A stretch of 18,967 nucleotides of DNA from Clostridia bacterium (GTDB taxonomy: Bacteria; Bacillota; Clostridia; Christensenellales; CAG-1252). Shown here piece after piece: positions 16,074 to 18,967 of this stretch; position 1 is the stretch's first letter; each line of letters starts with the position of its first letter. A program made the translations under genes and the position numbers. The notes under the pieces were generated by a model. It did not search any database. It was not told where the DNA came from and saw nothing but the letters and a program-made list of their open reading frames with translations. Location of the stretch: the NCBI GenBank assembly GCA_009928745.1, contig SACC01000003.1, positions 1-18,967 of the forward strand. Reading direction: 5' to 3'.

Positions 16074-17897
16074 TTAACTATTTTTTTCTCTGGACGCGCT
16101 TCTCATACGCTCTGAGTGGTCAAGAACGGCTTTGCGTATGCGCAAGCTCTTTGGAGTAACCTCTAATATTTCGTCCTGCTCAATAAACTCTATACATTCT
16201 TCCAAACTGAACTTTCTCGGTGTTTCCAGTCTCAAAGCGTCGTCACTTCCGGCAGCGCGCATATTGGTAACGTGCTTTTTCTTGCATACGTTAACGGGAA
16301 TATCCTCCTGCTTGGGGGAATAACCTACCACCATACCCGCATAAACAGGCGTACCCGGGTCAATAAACAACGTGCCTCTGCCTTGCGCGTTGTAAAGTCC
16401 GTAAGTAACAGCTTCTCCCGTCTCCCAAGCGACCAAAGCGCCATAAGGTCTTTTGGGCATATTCCCCTTTACCGCCTCATAACCGATAAATATGCTGTTC
16501 ATAACGCCTTCCCCTCTGGTCTCCGTCAAAAAGTCACTACGGTATCCCAATAAAGCTCTTGAGGGAACCTTAAATTCTATTTTTATTCTACTTCCCATAG
16601 GTGTCATTGTAATAAGTTCGCCTTGACGCCTGCCCATATTTTCCATTACCGTGCCGATACATGTATCGGGTACGTCTACAATTAATTTCTCCATAGGTTC
16701 GCACAGAACACCGTCTATTACCTTATAAATAACTTTGGGTGTGCTTACCTGGAACTCATAGCCTTCTCTGCGCATATTCTCGATAAGTATGGACAAATGT
16801 ATTTCTCCTCTGCCGCTTACCATAAATTCATCGGTCGATTTTCCGTCAGTCACCTTCAAAGAAACGTCTTTGAGCAGCTCTTTCATAAGCCTGGCCCTTA
16901 AATGTCTGGAAGTAACAAACTTACCCTCTTTGCCTGCAAAAGGACTGTCATTTACCGCAAAGCGCATTTGCAAAGTCGGTTCTCCTATCTTTACAAACGG
17001 CAAAGCCTCTACCTTCTCGGGAGAACAAACAGTTTCTCCGATGGTTACGTTTTCTATACCGGAAAAACTAACCACGTCCCCGACCATTGCCGATTCTACA
17101 GTGGTTTTTGTAAGTCCTGAGAATTGATAAATGTTAGTTACCTTACTCTTATAAGTGTTGCCGTTATTGGGGTCAACCACGACAATTTCGGTATTTGGCT
17201 TCATTATTCCGCGCTCTATTCTACCGATAGCCACCCTACCGACATAATCATTGTAGTCTATGGCGGAAACAAGCACTTGGAGTGGAGCTTTTTCGTCGCC
17301 GTAAGGCGGGTCAATATGATTTATTATTGTTTCAAAAAGCGGTTGAAGATCGGTTCCGGGAACATCGGGACTAAGCGTTGCCGTACCAGCTCTACCGCTG
17401 CAATATACTATCGGACTGTCAATCTGCTCATCGTTTGCGTTCAAATCCAAAAGCAGTTCATAAACTTCGTCAAGCACTTCGGCGCATCTCGCGTCAGGCT
17501 TGTCTATTTTGTTTATGCAAATAATGATTTTATGCTTCATTTCCAACGCTTTTTGCAAAACAAAGCGTGTTTGCGGCATAGGGCCTTCGTAGGCGTCAAC
17601 CAGCAAAACTACACCGTTAATCATTTTTAAGACACGTTCAACTTCTCCGCTGAAATCAGCGTGTCCGGGAGTATCTACAATATTGATTTTTATATCTTTA
17701 TATACTGCAGAGGTATTTTTTGCTAAGATTGTAATACCCCTCTCTCTTTCCAAATCATTGCTGTCCATTACACAGACAGGTACGTTTTGATTGTCTCTGA
17801 AAACCCCGCCTTGCTTTAGCATACCGTCAACTAAGGTGGTTTTACCATGGTCAACGTGCGCGATTATCGCTATGTTCCTTAAATCCGTTCTTTTCAT
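16074..17897 (-). CDS. typA: Translational GTPase TypA/BipA
   Basis: A complete 607-residue TypA/BipA, the usual length for the family. It is a ribosome-binding GTPase related to EF-G and LepA, implicated in ribosome assembly and in growth under cold or other stress. All GTPase signatures are present: G1 AHVDHGKT (13-20), G2 RGITI (53-57), G3 DTPGH (75-79), G4 NKID (129-132) and a G5-like CSGRAG near 168. Then follow the beta-barrel domain II (about 205-290), the EF-G-like domain III with SGRGEIHLSILIENMRREG, the EF-G C-terminal-like domain (about 395-480) and the TypA-specific C-terminal domain containing VNVCKKKHVTNMR. The ATG at 17897 follows the upstream gene's stop by eight bases, and its AAGGA site lies inside that gene's end, about eleven bases away. 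That spacing is a little long and suggests coupling to upstream translation. No promoter of its own was recognised. It sits unusually between exported-protein genes. Confidence 0.98.
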   Translation of the reverse strand: MKRTDLRNIAIIAHVDHGKTTLVDGMLKQGGVFRDNQNVPVCVMDSNDLERERGITILAKNTSAVYKDIKINIVDTPGHADFSGEVERVLKMINGVVLLVDAYEGPMPQTRFVLQKALEMKHKIIICINKIDKPDARCAEVLDEVYELLLDLNANDEQIDSPIVYCSGRAGTATLSPDVPGTDLQPLFETIINHIDPPYGDEKAPLQVLVSAIDYNDYVGRVAIGRIERGIMKPNTEIVVVDPNNGNTYKSKVTNIYQFSGLTKTTVESAMVGDVVSFSGIENVTIGETVCSPEKVEALPFVKIGEPTLQMRFAVNDSPFAGKEGKFVTSRHLRARLMKELLKDVSLKVTDGKSTDEFMVSGRGEIHLSILIENMRREGYEFQVSTPKVIYKVIDGVLCEPMEKLIVDVPDTCIGTVMENMGRRQGELITMTPMGSRIKIEFKVPSRALLGYRSDFLTETRGEGVMNSIFIGYEAVKGNMPKRPYGALVAWETGEAVTYGLYNAQGRGTLFIDPGTPVYAGMVVGYSPKQEDIPVNVCKKKHVTNMRAAGSDDALRLETPRKFSLEECIEFIEQDEILEVTPKSLRIRKAVLDHSERMRSASREKNS

Positions 17898-17905
17898 ATT
17901 ATTAT

Positions 17906-18967
17906 TTATCCTTGTAAAGAAGCTTTCAGTCTTTGATAAGCTTCGAGTGTAACCGTATATTCGGCTGATTTGTAGTCGCTTTCGTCATAAACATTATAGA
18001 CAAAAGCATATTCTCCAACAGTTATTTTGTCAGAGCCGAGTATGGAATAATTTACCGCCTTAACCGATACCGTAATAAAAACGTCATCCCAGTTTTCTTC
18101 GGTATATTCATAGTTTCCCAGACGGCTTACTATTATTTCCGCAATATTAATGGAATTAAACTGCGTACTGTTGTTTATAGATGTTGTATCTTCGTCGGCA
18201 ACCCTTATATTTAGGTCATATACATATAAGGGAACGTTCTTTTTGGTTGTGTAATAGTTATATTTTGCTTCGCTCCAACTAATAGTAAGAGCGTCGGATA
18301 TTGTTACGTAAGGCGCGCTTAATTTTATAGGGGCGATAATTGTTCTCACCCAAGAGGAAAAGCTTCCCTTATTATTATCAAAAGATGCTCTAGCTCGGAC
18401 GCTCAAAACTCCTTTTTTCCTCTCTATGGAAAAAGCGGTGTTTTGGGTGCTTCCGTCTATTATGACCGCGCCATCCTCAGCGGGGTTGCCGTAGCAATAT
18501 TCAACATCATAACTGGCATTGCCTTCAACATAACTTCCGTCGCTCCTGAAACGTGCATATTTGTCGCTGAGTCCGTCACTTCCCGGGATCCTTGCCGAAA
18601 ACTGCATAAACCCTTCCGGACCGGTAGATTCGATGACCCTGTATCTGAAAACAGCTGTGTATGTCTGTTCAGGTAAAAGCGTGATCTTATCTGCACTCGA
18701 CACTATCCCGTCTGCCCATGTACCTGGAGCGATACCCGCCACAGCATATGAGAAACTGCCGTTTATTATGCTTTCACGGTCAAACAAGAAACGTCCCTGT
18801 CTGGAAATGAACGAAGCTCCATCAGCACCTGCAAGTTCGAAATCTTCAGTATAACGTAGCTTTTCTAAAGCCTGTACATCGCTTACCGGTGAACTTACAG
18901 CCTCTACCTTGTCGGGGTACACGATGCCTTCATAAATAGCAATATCATTGATGTTATATGTGTTGTA
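17906..18967 (-). CDS. C-terminal part of an exported multi-module protein (5' end outside window)
   Basis: The frame is open to the right edge, so only the last 353 residues are seen. An internal GTG at 18922 is not the start, because the frame continues upstream with sense codons (YNINDIAIYEGIVYPDK). That first stretch resembles the end of a concanavalin/LamG-like beta-sandwich (DIAIYEG..PDKVEAV). Residues about 35-185 look like a carbohydrate-binding beta-sandwich of the CBM4/9 kind, with INGSFSYAVAG, TLLPEQTYTAVFRYRV and FMQFSARIPGSD. About 205-345 resembles a fibronectin III-like domain (LSAPYVTISDALTISWSEA...DDVFITVSVKAVN). The end, EAYQRLKASLQG, carries no membrane anchor or LPXTG. Such tails occur in secreted glycan-active or glycan-binding proteins, but no catalytic domain is visible here. 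The module names are judged by eye. GC content rises towards the CBM-like part compared with the FN3-like part. Confidence 0.8.
   Translation of the reverse strand, partial: YNTYNINDIAIYEGIVYPDKVEAVSSPVSDVQALEKLRYTEDFELAGADGASFISRQGRFLFDRESIINGSFSYAVAGIAPGTWADGIVSSADKITLLPEQTYTAVFRYRVIESTGPEGFMQFSARIPGSDGLSDKYARFRSDGSYVEGNASYDVEYCYGNPAEDGAVIIDGSTQNTAFSIERKKGVLSVRARASFDNNKGSFSSWVRTIIAPIKLSAPYVTISDALTISWSEAKYNYYTTKKNVPLYVYDLNIRVADEDTTSINNSTQFNSINIAEIIVSRLGNYEYTEENWDDVFITVSVKAVNYSILGSDKITVGEYAFVYNVYDESDYKSAEYTVTLEAYQRLKASLQG

Noticed and set aside
17124..17630. Plus-strand open frame of 168 codons
   Set aside because: It is antisense to the conserved GTPase domain of typA and is best explained as a shadow of its codon pattern.
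18920..18922. GTG at 18922 as the start of the right-hand gene
   Set aside because: The frame continues upstream with sense codons to the window edge and the upstream residues fit a beta-sandwich domain. No signal peptide follows the GTG.

Overview
The window looks like a chromosomal segment of a low-GC Gram-positive bacterium, most plausibly an uncultured clostridial member of the Bacillota. This is inferred from strong Shine-Dalgarno sites, near-consensus sigma-A promoters, a classic lipobox, AT-rich coding sequence and giant exported proteins built from Ig-like modules of the MBG/YDG and Big_3 types. No taxonomic marker beyond typA is present. All genes lie on the minus strand and the standard stop codons are used. 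I see no tRNA, rRNA, insertion sequence, CRISPR array or origin. No intergenic gap exceeds 165 bp.

Read in the direction of transcription (right to left), the first unit is the 3' end of an exported multi-module protein (17906-18967, open to the right edge). It is followed by the ribosome-associated GTPase typA/bipA (16074-17897) and a six-helix membrane protein resembling the DUF624/YesL family (15041-16051). A rho-independent terminator (15014-15033) closes the unit.

The second unit starts at a near-perfect sigma-A promoter (14912-14940). It encodes a 3163-residue surface protein (5387-14878) with a signal peptide, about fifteen MBG/YDG-like modules and a C-terminal membrane anchor. An array of 18-residue repeats (7613-9058) appears to be inserted into one of those modules. 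Its stop codon overlaps the start of a 385-residue companion (4230-5387, TAATG junction). The companion ends in a homologous C-terminal module and membrane anchor, so the two look like a translationally coupled, co-anchored pair.

The third unit has its own promoter (4205-4233), whose -35 box overlaps the companion's stop codon. It encodes a giant lipoprotein (start 4148, running off the left edge, at least 1382 residues) made of Big_3-like repeats followed by MBG modules. Together the second and third units look like a cell-surface adhesin or envelope-scaffold cluster next to a housekeeping GTPase. The surface genes are visibly more AT-rich than typA. Their biochemical role cannot be read from the sequence. 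The 18-residue repeat array and the shared C-terminal module are the least explained parts.
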